From assembly GCF_040538665.1 (NCBI RefSeq), contig NZ_JBEWXT010000001.1:620001-684000 (forward strand): 64,000 nucleotides of DNA. Reading direction: 5' to 3'. This document shows, one piece after another, positions 42,678-51,519 of this stretch. The notes beneath the pieces are model-generated. The model was not told the DNA's origin. It made no database searches and saw nothing but the letters and a program-made list of their open reading frames with translations. The stretch comes from Aureibaculum sp. 2308TA14-22 (GTDB taxonomy: Bacteria > Bacteroidota > Bacteroidia > Flavobacteriales > Flavobacteriaceae). How positions within the stretch are numbered: position 1 is the stretch's first letter; each line of letters starts with the position of its first letter. Made by a program: the position numbers and the translations under genes.

Positions 42678-45266
42678 TTATTTATTTCTGAATACTAATT
42701 TATCGTCAAAGGCATCTAACAATATATTACTATTAGCAGTTACATTGCCCGAAAGAATTTCTTTAGACAGTTCGTTCAATACCTTTTTTTGGATTACTCT
42801 TTTTATAGGTCTTGCTCCAAATTGAGGGTCGAACCCTTGGCGAGATAGACTTTCAACAGCTTCGTCTGTAGTTGCAAGAGTTATTCCTTTTTCAGCTAAC
42901 ATTTTAGTCAGACCGTTTAATTGTAATTTTACAATCTGAGTTACTTCAGCTTCATTCAGCGGTGTAAACATAACTATTTCGTCAATTCTGTTTATAAATT
43001 CTGGGCGAATGGTTTTTCGCAACAAATCTATAACTTGAACCTTGGTATTCTCCGTAACTTGATCGCGATTGGTCATATCAAAATCTTCAAAGTTCTCTTG
43101 AATAATCTGCGAGCCCATATTTGAGGTCATAATGATGATTGAATTTCTAAAATCGGCTACTCTACCTTTATTGTCAGTTAAACGACCTTCATCTAATACC
43201 TGTAGCAAAATATTAAACGTATCAGGATGTGCTTTTTCAATTTCATCCAACAACACCACCGAATATGGTTTACGTCTCACGGCTTCGGTCAACTGGCCAC
43301 CTTCTTCATAACCTACGTACCCTGGAGGTGCACCAACCAGTCTGCTAACTGCATGACGTTCCTGATATTCACTCATGTCAATACGGGTCATGGCACTTTC
43401 ATCATCAAATAGGTAGGCTGCCAATGTTTTTGCCAACTCTGTTTTACCAACACCAGTAGTTCCCAAAAATAGGAAACTGCCCACGGGTCGTTTCATATCT
43501 TGCAGTCCCGCTTTAGAACGTCTCACGGCATCTGCAACGGCTTGAATGGCTTCGTCTTGGCCAATTACACGTTTGTGTAGTTCGTCTTCTAGCTTCAAGA
43601 GTTTTTCACGCTCGCTCTGCAACATTTTTTGAACGGGAATTCCTGTCCATTTGGCGACCACTTCTGCAATGTCCTCAGCGGTAACTTCTTCTTTTATTAA
43701 TGCAGTATCTTGATTTTTTAAGACATCCTTTTGTAGTGTAGCCAACTTTTCCTCTTCAGCTTTTATTTTTCCATAACGGATTTCCGCTACTTTGCCGTAC
43801 TCCCCATTTCGTTCAGCCTTTTCAGCTTTCAATTTATATTCTTCAATAGCTTTTTTAGCGGCTTGAATTTGATCAACAACTTCTTTTTCGCTTTTCCATT
43901 TGGCATAAATGCCTTCACGTTCTTCTTTAAAATTGGCGACTTCTTCTTTTAAACTTTTCAGTTTTTTTTCGTCTTTTTCTCGTTTGATAGCTTCGATTTC
44001 TATTTCCAACTGCATAATCTTTCTGTCCAAGACATCAAGCTCCTCCGGTTTAGAATTGATCTCCATACGCAGTTTTGCGGCAGATTCATCCATCAGGTCA
44101 ATCGCTTTATCTGGTAAAAACCTGTCCGTGATATAGCGTTGCGAAAGCTCAACGGCTGCAATAATAGCATCATCTTTAATTTGCACCTTGTGATGTGTTT
44201 CGTATTTATCCTTAATACCTCGAAGAATGGAAATAGCACTTTCCGTATCGGGTTCATCAACTACCACTTTTTGGAAACGACGCTCTAAAGCCTTATCCTT
44301 TTCAAAGTGTTTTTGGTATTCGTCCAACGTAGTTGCACCTATTGCACGGAGTTCGCCTCGTGCCAAAGCCGGCTTTAAAATATTGGCTGCGTCCATAGCT
44401 CCTTGTCCACCGCCAGCACCAACCAACGTGTGTATTTCATCAATAAATAGCACAATTTGCCCATCAGCAGAAACCACTTCTTTTACGACCGATTTTAAAC
44501 GTTCTTCAAATTCACCTTTGTATTTAGCTCCCGCAATCAATGCACCCATATCCAGTGAATAGATAATTTTTTCTGCTAGGTTTTCTGGTACATCACCCTT
44601 TACAATTCTATGTGCCAATCCTTCCGCAATGGCGGTTTTACCCACACCGGGTTCACCTATTAATATGGGATTGTTTTTAGTTCTACGCGATAAAATTTGT
44701 AAAATTCTTCGTATTTCCTCATCGCGACCAATAACTGGATCTAATTTTCCGTCATTAGCCAGTTGGTTCAGGTTTTTTCCGTATTTGCTTAACGCATTGT
44801 AGGTATCTTCTGCACCTTGACTTTTTACTTTACTCCCTTTTCGCAATTCTTCAATGGCTGCCCTTAAATCTTTTTCAGTGATACCATTATCTCTCATCAA
44901 TTGAGCGGTGTTATCCTTAGCTTTTAAGATAGCCAATAGTATATGCTCGATAGAAATGTATTCATCTTTCATTTTTTTGGCAATATTCGCTGCATCGGTC
45001 ATCATGGTGCCCGCTTTACGTGAAAGCATGAGTTCAGCTCCAGAAACTTTCGGAAAACTTGAAATAATATTGTCTAAGGTCCGTTTGAAAATGTCAACAT
45101 TCACACCCAATTTATTCAGTAAAAAAGGCGTTACGTTCTCGTCAACCTCAAAAATACCCTTTAGGATATGGGCATTTTCAATTTGTTGATGTCCAAAGCC
45201 TTGTGCAATTTGCTGAGCTTGTTGCACGGCTTCTTGCGATTTTATAGTATAGTTATTAAAATTCAT
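42678..45266 (-). CDS. clpB: ATP-dependent chaperone ClpB
   Basis: Full-length ClpB disaggregase (862 aa), working with DnaK to rescue aggregated proteins. Clp_N repeats at the start ([17 protein letters not shown]), NBD1 with Walker [16 protein letters not shown] and Walker [11 protein letters not shown], the coiled-coil middle domain (~405-530, rich in K/E), NBD2 with [15 protein letters not shown] and [12 protein letters not shown], and D2-small. The promoter region is remarkable: two consecutive inverted repeats lie upstream (see 45301-45376), one of them spaced like a heat-shock operator though not CIRCE. Confidence 0.97.
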   Translation of the reverse strand: MNFNNYTIKSQEAVQQAQQIAQGFGHQQIENAHILKGIFEVDENVTPFLLNKLGVNVDIFKRTLDNIISSFPKVSGAELMLSRKAGTMMTDAANIAKKMKDEYISIEHILLAILKAKDNTAQLMRDNGITEKDLRAAIEELRKGSKVKSQGAEDTYNALSKYGKNLNQLANDGKLDPVIGRDEEIRRILQILSRRTKNNPILIGEPGVGKTAIAEGLAHRIVKGDVPENLAEKIIYSLDMGALIAGAKYKGEFEERLKSVVKEVVSADGQIVLFIDEIHTLVGAGGGQGAMDAANILKPALARGELRAIGATTLDEYQKHFEKDKALERRFQKVVVDEPDTESAISILRGIKDKYETHHKVQIKDDAIIAAVELSQRYITDRFLPDKAIDLMDESAAKLRMEINSKPEELDVLDRKIMQLEIEIEAIKREKDEKKLKSLKEEVANFKEEREGIYAKWKSEKEVVDQIQAAKKAIEEYKLKAEKAERNGEYGKVAEIRYGKIKAEEEKLATLQKDVLKNQDTALIKEEVTAEDIAEVVAKWTGIPVQKMLQSEREKLLKLEDELHKRVIGQDEAIQAVADAVRRSKAGLQDMKRPVGSFLFLGTTGVGKTELAKTLAAYLFDDESAMTRIDMSEYQERHAVSRLVGAPPGYVGYEEGGQLTEAVRRKPYSVVLLDEIEKAHPDTFNILLQVLDEGRLTDNKGRVADFRNSIIIMTSNMGSQIIQENFEDFDMTNRDQVTENTKVQVIDLLRKTIRPEFINRIDEIVMFTPLNEAEVTQIVKLQLNGLTKMLAEKGITLATTDEAVESLSRQGFDPQFGARPIKRVIQKKVLNELSKEILSGNVTANSNILLDAFDDKLVFRNK

Positions 45267-45300
45267 CTCTTTATATTAATGTTGTAAAGAATAACTCAAA

Positions 45301-45329
45301 TTGTATTCCATCGTAAGATTGGAATACAA
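45301..45329. promoter_or_regulatory. Inverted repeat 10-N9-10 between clpB and ytxJ
   Basis: TTGTATTCCA, nine bases, TGGAATACAA: a perfect inverted repeat with the same arm/spacer geometry as the CIRCE heat-shock operator but different sequence. It lies 34 bp upstream of the clpB ATG. Possible operator, or part of a 5' untranslated hairpin. Confidence 0.6.
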
Positions 45330-45334
45330 AGAGC

Positions 45335-45376
45335 GACAAAATGACTGTAAAAATGAATTTTACAAGACATTTTGTC
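45335..45376. promoter_or_regulatory. Long bulged hairpin upstream of ytxJ
   Basis: GACAAAATG pairs with CATTTTGTC (outer, 9 bp) and TGTAAAA with TTTTACA (inner, 7 bp), loop ATGAA, with small bulges AC and AGA. It ends 20 bp before the ytxJ ATG. Confidence 0.5.
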
Positions 45377-45396
45377 TATTATATGAAATATAAGAT

Positions 45397-45768
45397 ATGG
45401 GAATACTTAAAAGTTTGTTTGGAAAAGGAACTGAGAAAACTGAACAACCTAAAATAAATTGGATTTCGTTAACGGAGATCAACCAATTGGATGATATTGT
45501 TAAAAAGTCTAATTCAAAATATCAAGCTATATTTAAACATAGCACCAGATGTGGAATTAGTAGTGGTGTATTACGGCAGTTTGAACGTCAGGAAGATACA
45601 GATGAGATCGATTTTTACTATTTGGATCTATTGAGTTTCAGATCAATTTCTGATGAAATAGCTACTAGGTTTGGTGTTATGCACCAATCACCACAATTAA
45701 TCGTACTTAAGGACGGTGTTGTAGTTACTCAAGGCTCACATTATGATATTATGAGTTTGAAAATATAG
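45397..45768 (+). CDS. ytxJ: Bacillithiol-system redox protein YtxJ
   Basis: Thioredoxin-fold monothiol bacilliredoxin of 123 aa. The active-site region IFKHSTRCGISSGVLRQFE contains a single cysteine in T-R-C-G-I-S, and the partner strand QSPQLIVLKDG has the cis-proline. YtxJ proteins remove bacillithiol from protein cysteines, so the host probably makes bacillithiol. Divergent from clpB across 130 bp, suggesting shared stress control. Confidence 0.9.
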   Translation: MGILKSLFGKGTEKTEQPKINWISLTEINQLDDIVKKSNSKYQAIFKHSTRCGISSGVLRQFERQEDTDEIDFYYLDLLSFRSISDEIATRFGVMHQSPQLIVLKDGVVVTQGSHYDIMSLKI

Positions 45769-45777
45769 AGAGAATAT

Positions 45778-45810
45778 AAAACTCCTGAAGTAAGCAACTT
45801 CAGGAGTTTT
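45778..45810. terminator. Bidirectional terminator, ytxJ/OmpA protein
   Basis: AAAACTCCTGAAGT and ACTTCAGGAGTTTT form a perfect 14-bp stem with loop AAGCA, followed by a T-run (TTTAGTTTTTT on plus). It serves ytxJ and the convergent OmpA gene. Confidence 0.85.
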
Positions 45811-45824
45811 TTTAGTTTTTTAAT

Positions 45825-46805
45825 TTATCTTATTAACAATTCTACTCTTCGAGCAAAATCAAATGAAGATTCTACTTTGTCAGTATCTTTTCCTCTAAAT
45901 TCTAGATTTATTCTACCTGCGGAAATGCCCAACTCCATTAGTTTCTCAAAAATTACTTGTGCTCTTTTTTCTGAAAGCATATTGTCATAATCAGCAGTTG
46001 TATTATTTGTGTTTGAGGCATAACCTATCAAGCTTACTTCTTTTTCGGTATTTGCTTTTAGGTAATTAACTATTTTGGCTATTGCGTTTAGGCCAGTTTC
46101 TTTTATTTCCGCTCTATCATTGTCAAAAAATACATACTCATTTTGACTACAATTACAATCACTCTCTTTAGTTATGTAATTATTTATAACAGGTTTTTCG
46201 ATTATGGTTTTTGTACTGTCTATTATAATAGGTTCAATTTTTTTAACATACCAATCAATATGGTCTTTGTTACCTATAGTATATGAAACACCTAAATTTA
46301 TACCTACTGAATTTGTAGTATATAAATCACTTTCTTGAATATCATTAATACCAGTAACCACCTTTAAAGATGCTTTTAATGCAATAGCTTTATTGATTTT
46401 ATATAAATTATCTATACTTGCCATTAAATGAAAATTGGTATTTGGTCTAAATATTTTTGGGTCACTTATTTTATGCAGATATGTAAAATCTCCACCCATA
46501 CCAAATAATATTGTGTATTTATCTGTAAAATCTTCAAAGTTTAACAATCTGCCTACATTGGCCACTCCTTGAATATCAACTGAGGTATAGTTCTCGATAT
46601 TGTTTGTGTAAGTTGCAGATAATCTAGCTCCAAACTTGTTATTAAACATATACCTACCACCTAAGTTGTAGTTTGCAAACCTAAAAGAGGTAATGTCTTG
46701 AATTTTTGTAATACCAATTGAGGGTTCAATTGATAACTTACTATATTCTTGCGAATATATAAATGTTGACAGCATTATAAATGCTGTTAAAATTAACTTT
46801 TTCAT
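45825..46805 (-). CDS. OmpA family outer-membrane protein
   Basis: Protein of 326 aa from the ATG at 46803-46805 (a 12-codon upstream extension is unlikely). A signal peptide (LILTAFIMLSTFIYSQ) is followed by an N-terminal beta-barrel (FANYNLGGRYMFNNKFGARLSATY ... GVNLGVSYTIG), a linker with a CNCS motif, and a C-terminal OmpA peptidoglycan-binding domain (YVFFDNDRAEIKETGL, LIGYASNTN, LSEKRAQVIFEKLMELGISAGRI, FARRVELLI). It anchors the outer membrane to the cell wall. Single gene on minus. Confidence 0.88.
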   Translation of the reverse strand: MKKLILTAFIMLSTFIYSQEYSKLSIEPSIGITKIQDITSFRFANYNLGGRYMFNNKFGARLSATYTNNIENYTSVDIQGVANVGRLLNFEDFTDKYTILFGMGGDFTYLHKISDPKIFRPNTNFHLMASIDNLYKINKAIALKASLKVVTGINDIQESDLYTTNSVGINLGVSYTIGNKDHIDWYVKKIEPIIIDSTKTIIEKPVINNYITKESDCNCSQNEYVFFDNDRAEIKETGLNAIAKIVNYLKANTEKEVSLIGYASNTNNTTADYDNMLSEKRAQVIFEKLMELGISAGRINLEFRGKDTDKVESSFDFARRVELLIR

Positions 46806-46960
46806 AGCGTGAATTTTTAAGTTTATGTTAATACAATACAACTATTAAGCCATAATATCGATGATATAGGATTAATAGTGTGTTTTGGGTTCGGTAAGTC
46901 GGTTGTATATAGAACAACTGAATAAGTAAAACTCCTACCTAAAGTTTAAATAAAATTTAA

Positions 46961-47368
46961 TTATAGTGATTGATTTATAGGAGTCAGTGAAGTAAAAGGA
47001 TATATAGGGATATTTCTAAGTATCCAAAAGAGTATAAGCAAAGCAATTATAAAAAACACTACTTTTCTATTGTTAAAAACACTTTTAAATTGTGTTTTAA
47101 AAATATGGTTGCTAGTTTGTATTCCATAATGGTAAAGCAAACCTGCCAACCCTAGGATTAGCATTAAATTGTTTTGTAAAGCAATTAAAAAATGACCATG
47201 TAACAAGTTATGAAAAGCACGTTGGCTACCACAACCTGGGCAATAGACTCCTGTGGTTTTGTAAAGTGGGCATTTAAGTAAAAAATCAACTTGATTTGGG
47301 TTTACACTAAAATAAAATAATGCTATTACCAATAAAAGTAATAGCATTAAATAATTTTTGAGTTTCAC
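46961..47368 (-). CDS. DUF2752 membrane protein
   Basis: Small membrane protein of 135 aa with an N-terminal TM, the DUF2752 core KCPLYKTTGVYCPGCGSQRAFHNLLHGHFLIALQNN (three conserved cysteines, the C-P-G-C-G-S-Q-R-A motif) and two further TM helices. Function unknown. It lies 10 bp downstream of a CCC-motif membrane protein gene, in a group of three small cysteine-rich membrane proteins. Confidence 0.85.
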   Translation of the reverse strand: MKLKNYLMLLLLLVIALFYFSVNPNQVDFLLKCPLYKTTGVYCPGCGSQRAFHNLLHGHFLIALQNNLMLILGLAGLLYHYGIQTSNHIFKTQFKSVFNNRKVVFFIIALLILFWILRNIPIYPFTSLTPINQSL

Positions 47369-47378
47369 AAAGGTTTAC

Positions 47379-47711
47379 TTACTGATTTTCTTGAGCCTGT
47401 TCAATTAGCTCCATATATTGCTCCATCATTTCACCCCACTGACCGCTAGAAATAGCATAAATCAACCATAAGGTAATTAACCCCCCAATTACAAGTCCGA
47501 TAATTGAAGTCGTTTTACCAGTATTTGCATTATTAATACCCTCATATTGTTCAGGGTTTTCATTATGGATTGCAATTGCTTTTTTTGCTTTGGTTAAACC
47601 GATAAATCCTATAATTAGGCCAGGAACCCCGTTACAGCAACACGAGGTAACTATCGAAACGATTCCCAAAATTAATGCCGATTGAGAATGTGGTAATTTT
47701 TGTTTTTCCAT
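47379..47711 (-). CDS. CCC-motif membrane protein
   Basis: Protein of 110 aa. After a short N-terminus rich in S/Q comes a hydrophobic segment ALILGIVSIVTSCCCNGVPGLIIGFIGLTKAKKAI, with the CCC motif at the membrane face, then a second TM (IIGLVIGGLITLWLIYAIS). This pattern is the Bacteroidota CCC-motif/DUF4190-like family. Lies between two DUF2752 genes; three small genes with gaps of 10 and 18 bp form a likely operon. Confidence 0.85.
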   Translation of the reverse strand: MEKQKLPHSQSALILGIVSIVTSCCCNGVPGLIIGFIGLTKAKKAIAIHNENPEQYEGINNANTGKTTSIIGLVIGGLITLWLIYAISSGQWGEMMEQYMELIEQAQENQ

Positions 47712-47729
47712 AATTTTAAATTTTGTTGA

Positions 47730-48017
47730 TTAATAGATTTTTATAATATAATTGGTTAGCATAATTAAGATATTGGCAATAAATAGATATAATAAAATTT
47801 TGTGCCCATTTTTAAACGCAAACTTTATGTGTAAACCTAAATACAAAAACATTCCTATTAAAGTATAAATAGCGGGATACATATAAAAAGCCTCTAAAAA
47901 TTCCCCTTTTAGCAAATGAATCAATGAGCGTTGCATACCACAACCCATACACTCAACTCCCATTTGTTTCCATTGGCATGAGAGCATATTTTCTTCTAAA
48001 AAAGAGATAATACCCAT
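47730..48017 (-). CDS. DUF2752 membrane protein, short
   Basis: Protein of 95 aa with the DUF2752 core reduced to SCQWKQMGVECMGCGMQRSLIHLLKGEF, followed by two TM helices. Shares C-x-G-C-G-x-Q-R with the 135-aa protein at 46961. Its start codon is 1 bp after the stop of the upstream TSP3-like lipoprotein gene, so it is probably co-transcribed with it. Confidence 0.8.
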   Translation of the reverse strand: MGIISFLEENMLSCQWKQMGVECMGCGMQRSLIHLLKGEFLEAFYMYPAIYTLIGMFLYLGLHIKFAFKNGHKILLYLFIANILIMLTNYIIKIY

Positions 48018-48018
48018 T

Positions 48019-48852
48019 TTATTCTGGTGTTATGGTTTTTGAAGTTTCTATAGTCCCAAATTCATACCTATCGTAATTGATTGGTTCACCTTTACTGTTT
48101 GTTAATTTTAAGGGTTCAATAATTATTGTGGTTTCATAAAGCTCTTCGTAGCTGTTTTCCAATTCTCTAGCTTCACTTAAACTAGTGGTGGTGTCAGCAT
48201 CCAAATAATCTTTAATATCATTTCCGTTGGCATCTTCTGTGGTTGATTCAAACTTAGTATCAGTGCCGTCATTATCATCATCATCATCTAAATAGTTAGG
48301 TTTACCATCACCATCCGTATCATCATTGGTAGGATCGCCATCACCATCTATATCTTCATTTCTTGTTGCTATACCATCCCCATCATCATCTGAATCGATA
48401 TAATTAGGGATTCCATCTCCATCTAAGTCTTCATCTTCATCTATTTCTTCTTCTACATTGTCATTATCATCTTTAGTAAATACCGTATTTACTAAAATAG
48501 TCCCTGTGCCAGTCCATTCACTGACAACGGCAGGTGAAGTTGGTGGAATGTTTTGACAAAAATAGCTTGACGTGGGTTTTTCAGCTAATGTCCTATAAGT
48601 AATTTTATTCGTTCCAGTTTCGGTTACGGAAAACGTTTTATCTTTCCACTCGTTAGTCAAAAAAGTTAGACTGTCAGGTAAGTTGGGGTCTATTTCAATA
48701 ACCAGCGTTTCATTTTCATTGATTTTAAACAGCACTACATCACCACAGTCATCAATGTCAATTGATGAAAATTGAAATTCAGGCACATCAAAGTTACCAT
48801 CATCACATGATAAGGTTGCTAAAAGAATAAAAAATAGGAGTATTCTGTTCAT
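48019..48852 (-). CDS. Lipoprotein with Asp-rich TSP3-like calcium-binding repeats
   Basis: Protein of 277 aa from the ATG at 48850-48852 (a ten-codon upstream extension is poor). Lipobox RILLFFILLATLSC, a folded N-terminal domain (~20-140, two Cys), and a run of thrombospondin type-3-like repeats D-x-D-x-D-G (~150-215; DLDGDGIPNYIDSDDDGDG, NDDTDGDGKPNYLDDDDDNDG), then an Asn/Thr/Glu-rich tail. Likely a cell-surface or outer-membrane lipoprotein. First gene before the DUF2752 cluster, diverging from the cysteine desulfurase. Confidence 0.75.
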   Translation of the reverse strand: MNRILLFFILLATLSCDDGNFDVPEFQFSSIDIDDCGDVVLFKINENETLVIEIDPNLPDSLTFLTNEWKDKTFSVTETGTNKITYRTLAEKPTSSYFCQNIPPTSPAVVSEWTGTGTILVNTVFTKDDNDNVEEEIDEDEDLDGDGIPNYIDSDDDGDGIATRNEDIDGDGDPTNDDTDGDGKPNYLDDDDDNDGTDTKFESTTEDANGNDIKDYLDADTTTSLSEARELENSYEELYETTIIIEPLKLTNSKGEPINYDRYEFGTIETSKTITPE

Positions 48853-48910
48853 AGCAACAAAAATAGCAGAAATACCCAACACTATAAAAATACTTACTGT
48901 TAATTTTGAT

Positions 48911-48918
48911 TACTTTTG
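48911..48918 (+). promoter_or_regulatory. Candidate -7 promoter box (TACTTTTG)
   Basis: Perfect TAnnTTTG 5 bp upstream of the cysteine desulfurase ATG, suggesting a very short or absent leader. Confidence 0.45.
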
Positions 48919-48923
48919 TAGTA

Positions 48924-50069
48924 ATGGGAATAATATATTTAGATAATGCAGCTACAACACCAATTGATAGCAAAGTAATTGAACGAATTGCAGAAATAAT
49001 GACTACTGTTTATGGTAATCCGTCTTCTACGCACCAATTGGGTAGAAAAGCAAAGACCGTGGTTGTGGAGGCTAGGAAAAGTATAGCAAAACATTTTAAC
49101 GTTACAGCTAGTGAAGTTGTTTTTACTGCTGGTGGTAGCGAGGCCGACAATTTAATTTTACGAAATGCTGTGGTTAATTTGGGTGTAAAACGCATTATTA
49201 CTTCTAAAATTGAACACCATGCCGTACTGCATACCGTTGAGGCTTTGGCGGATGAGTTTGATATTGCTATTAACTTTGTAGATTTAAATACTAATGGATT
49301 GATTGATTACGCTCATTTGGAGGCGTTGATGAATAATAGTGAAGATAAAACTTTAGTTAGTTTAATGTCCGCAAACAATGAGATAGGCAATTTGTTAGAT
49401 ATTAAAAGAGTGTCCGATTTATGTATGGCAAATAATACTCTGTTCCATTCGGATACCGTTCAGGCTATTGGTCATTTTAATATGGATTTGCAAGAAACGC
49501 CTATTGATTTTATTACGGCAAGTGCACATAAATTTCACGGGCCAAAAGGTGTGGGATTTGCCATTATAAAAAAAGGATTTGGCATAAAACCAATGTTAAT
49601 AGGAGGAGAGCAGGAGCGTGGTGCAAGAGCAGGAACGGAAAATGTACCACAAATAGCGGGAATGCAAACCGCATTAGATATTGCTTTAAAAAACCTAGAT
49701 GCTGATAAAAAATACATTACCGAATTAAAAACATATTTTATTAAGCAGCTAAAAGCTACATTTCCTGAGGTGACATTTAATGGTTGTTCAGCTGATTTAG
49801 AAAAGAGCACCTACACTATTTTAAATGTTCGTTTTCCAAAAACGTTACCCTTGCTGTTGTTTCAATTGGATTTAAAAGGGATTGCAGCCTCCGGTGGAAG
49901 TGCCTGCCAAAGCGGAAGTGCAAAAGGCACACATGTACTGAACGCTATTTTGGGTAAAAAAGAAGCTGAACATACTTCGGTGCGGTTTTCTTTTAGTAAA
50001 TATAATACCAAACATGAGATTGATAATGTGGTTGAAGTTTTAGTGGTTTTAAAAAAGAGCATTTTTTAA
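48924..50069 (+). CDS. Cysteine desulfurase (NifS/IscS family)
   Basis: PLP enzyme of 381 aa that takes sulfur from cysteine for Fe-S clusters or tRNA thiolation. Motifs: IYLDNAATTPID start, MTTVYGNPSSTHQLGRKA, PLP-lysine in ASAHKFHGPKGVGF, GGEQERGARAGTENV and the catalytic-loop segment AASGGSACQSGSAKGTHVL (cysteine nucleophile). Class and length fit the group II-like or IscS-like group; I do not choose. The start is the ATG at 48924, two codons inside a longer open frame. Confidence 0.93.
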   Translation: MGIIYLDNAATTPIDSKVIERIAEIMTTVYGNPSSTHQLGRKAKTVVVEARKSIAKHFNVTASEVVFTAGGSEADNLILRNAVVNLGVKRIITSKIEHHAVLHTVEALADEFDIAINFVDLNTNGLIDYAHLEALMNNSEDKTLVSLMSANNEIGNLLDIKRVSDLCMANNTLFHSDTVQAIGHFNMDLQETPIDFITASAHKFHGPKGVGFAIIKKGFGIKPMLIGGEQERGARAGTENVPQIAGMQTALDIALKNLDADKKYITELKTYFIKQLKATFPEVTFNGCSADLEKSTYTILNVRFPKTLPLLLFQLDLKGIAASGGSACQSGSAKGTHVLNAILGKKEAEHTSVRFSFSKYNTKHEIDNVVEVLVVLKKSIF

Positions 50070-50079
50070 AAAAGAAACA

Positions 50080-50178
50080 ATGAAGTTAAAAGAAAATTTG
50101 ATTGTCGCAAGTTCCGTAGAAGGTTCTCCTGATAAGGTAATTAGAACTTATAATGAATTTATAAAAAGCTTACAGTAA
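50080..50178 (+). CDS. Short hypothetical ORF (32 aa), possible remnant
   Basis: Starting at ATG 50080 directly after the desulfurase (10 bp), the frame encodes MKLKENLIVASSVEGSP and continues DKVIRTYNEFIKSLQ. The composition is protein-like, and an A-rich tract precedes it. There is no known family and the length is borderline, so it may be a small partner protein or a truncated fragment. Confidence 0.35.
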   Translation: MKLKENLIVASSVEGSPDKVIRTYNEFIKSLQ

Positions 50179-50217
50179 AAATTTAATTCATCTATAGTCA
50201 ATTAAAAACAGCATCTA

Positions 50218-50973
50218 TCAGAGCTTAAATCTTGGCTTATTTAATTGAAGTGGATTTGATTTGTTTCTGGGGTCTTGATTTAGCAATACCGCCATGCTTA
50301 AATACAGTTCAGGTTCGTGCTTATAGAAATAATTAGGTTTTTCGAAGAAAGCTTCCAAGGCCACTGAGAAAAGTTCGATCAAATTACTACCGGCATATTC
50401 ACGCAAAACATTACTTTGATTACTTTTCATTTTTAGGTATTTCTTATAAGCATGTTTCTTCCATTTTATAAATGCATTTTTCTTAAAAATTCTACTAAAG
50501 TTAGATCTTGCAGCATTTTCAAAAATCAGGCAATGGCCAAATTCATGTATTGCTAAATTTAAAGCATCATCAGATATTTCAAATCCTTTTTTTACTACTG
50601 GCCAGACCATATTTATCCTTTTGGTATGTAAGTTTACATCTCCATGCATTAAAATTTCTTTGTGTTTATAAGTATAAGGTACAGGTGTTATAAAAATTAA
50701 TTTGAATGTTGACAAGGTGTGGAAGTTCAGCCCAAAAGTTATTTGAACAAATGCACTTGAAATAATTGTTTTCATCTTTTTGGTCAACACAAAACCGGGC
50801 TTAGCATCAAAATTGGTGGTGAAAAGGAAAATCAAGGTTCTTGTTAAGAATATTTTCTTGTTTTGTGGAGACAGTCTTCTATAATATGCATTGGAACCAA
50901 TTAATATAGTATGACATTCCTTTTTTGTAGTGGTCTTAAAAAAGTAATTTAAGAGTTTGTAGAGTAGCTTCAA
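50218..50973 (-). CDS. Zinc-dependent peptidase, MtfA-like (M90)
   Basis: Protein of 251 aa with the zinc motif HEFGHCLIFENA (H-E-x-x-H) at ~residue 140 and the downstream GSNLIELFSVALEAFFEKPNYFYKHEPELYLSMAVLLNQDP segment in the arrangement of MtfA/M90 peptidases (E-x-x-x-E-x-F-F-x-x-P and a Pro-glutamate segment). MtfA regulates Mlc in E. coli, but that role is not expected here. A cytoplasmic or membrane-associated protease is likely. Upstream neighbour on minus is a hypothetical gene, 23 bp away. Confidence 0.8.
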   Translation of the reverse strand: MKLLYKLLNYFFKTTTKKECHTILIGSNAYYRRLSPQNKKIFLTRTLIFLFTTNFDAKPGFVLTKKMKTIISSAFVQITFGLNFHTLSTFKLIFITPVPYTYKHKEILMHGDVNLHTKRINMVWPVVKKGFEISDDALNLAIHEFGHCLIFENAARSNFSRIFKKNAFIKWKKHAYKKYLKMKSNQSNVLREYAGSNLIELFSVALEAFFEKPNYFYKHEPELYLSMAVLLNQDPRNKSNPLQLNKPRFKL

Positions 50974-50996
50974 ATCATAAATGGGTTAAAGCTTGG

Positions 50997-51407
50997 TTAC
51001 AACACACTGAAGCCAGCCAATTCATTTTGAGCTTGTTTGATTTCAGCGGGTGTTTCCGTCGGTGTTGGCTGAATTAACAAAGCGGAAAGATGTGTTTTTA
51101 AATCAGGGAACTCCAACAGCAAACCTCTAAAACTTGTTGTTGTAGCTTTTTTTATAAAATCGTAAATTAATTTTACAAAAGCTTTGATATTAGCTTTGCT
51201 AAGAATAAGTACATGACCGAATTTTGTGTTAAAAGCAGTTAATTGCTTATAGAGCGTAACAGCTGCTTTTTTTATACCATATTTTTTTACATGGATATAA
51301 GCCAAACGTAAATGAGCCTCATAAGTAACTAAAACAGGTGGTAATGTGCAGTTTTCAAATTGCTTTTCAAATTGTTTGTCGGTTAATAGTTGGTGTTTTT
51401 CTGTCAT
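50997..51407 (-). CDS. Conserved hypothetical helical protein
   Basis: All-helical soluble protein of 136 aa (DKQFEKQFENCTLPPVLVTYEAHLRLAYIHVKKYGIKKAA). Similar short proteins recur in Flavobacteriia, with the segment F-x-N-C-x-L ... H-x-A-H-L-R-L-A being typical. The role is unknown. It lies 23 bp upstream of the peptidase gene on minus and may be co-transcribed. Confidence 0.7.
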   Translation of the reverse strand: MTEKHQLLTDKQFEKQFENCTLPPVLVTYEAHLRLAYIHVKKYGIKKAAVTLYKQLTAFNTKFGHVLILSKANIKAFVKLIYDFIKKATTTSFRGLLLEFPDLKTHLSALLIQPTPTETPAEIKQAQNELAGFSVL

Positions 51408-51519
51408 AACCTAAGGGATGAATTTAATTTTTAAATGTCTAATTATAAAATAGATGGTTAAACTATTTTACTTATGTATACACACACGTATTATTTTTTA
51501 GTATATCAATGTAGGCACT

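Noticed and set aside
45301-45329. CIRCE/HrcA operator
   Set aside because: The spacing matches, but the arms TTGTATTCCA differ from TTAGCACTC; kept as an unnamed inverted repeat.
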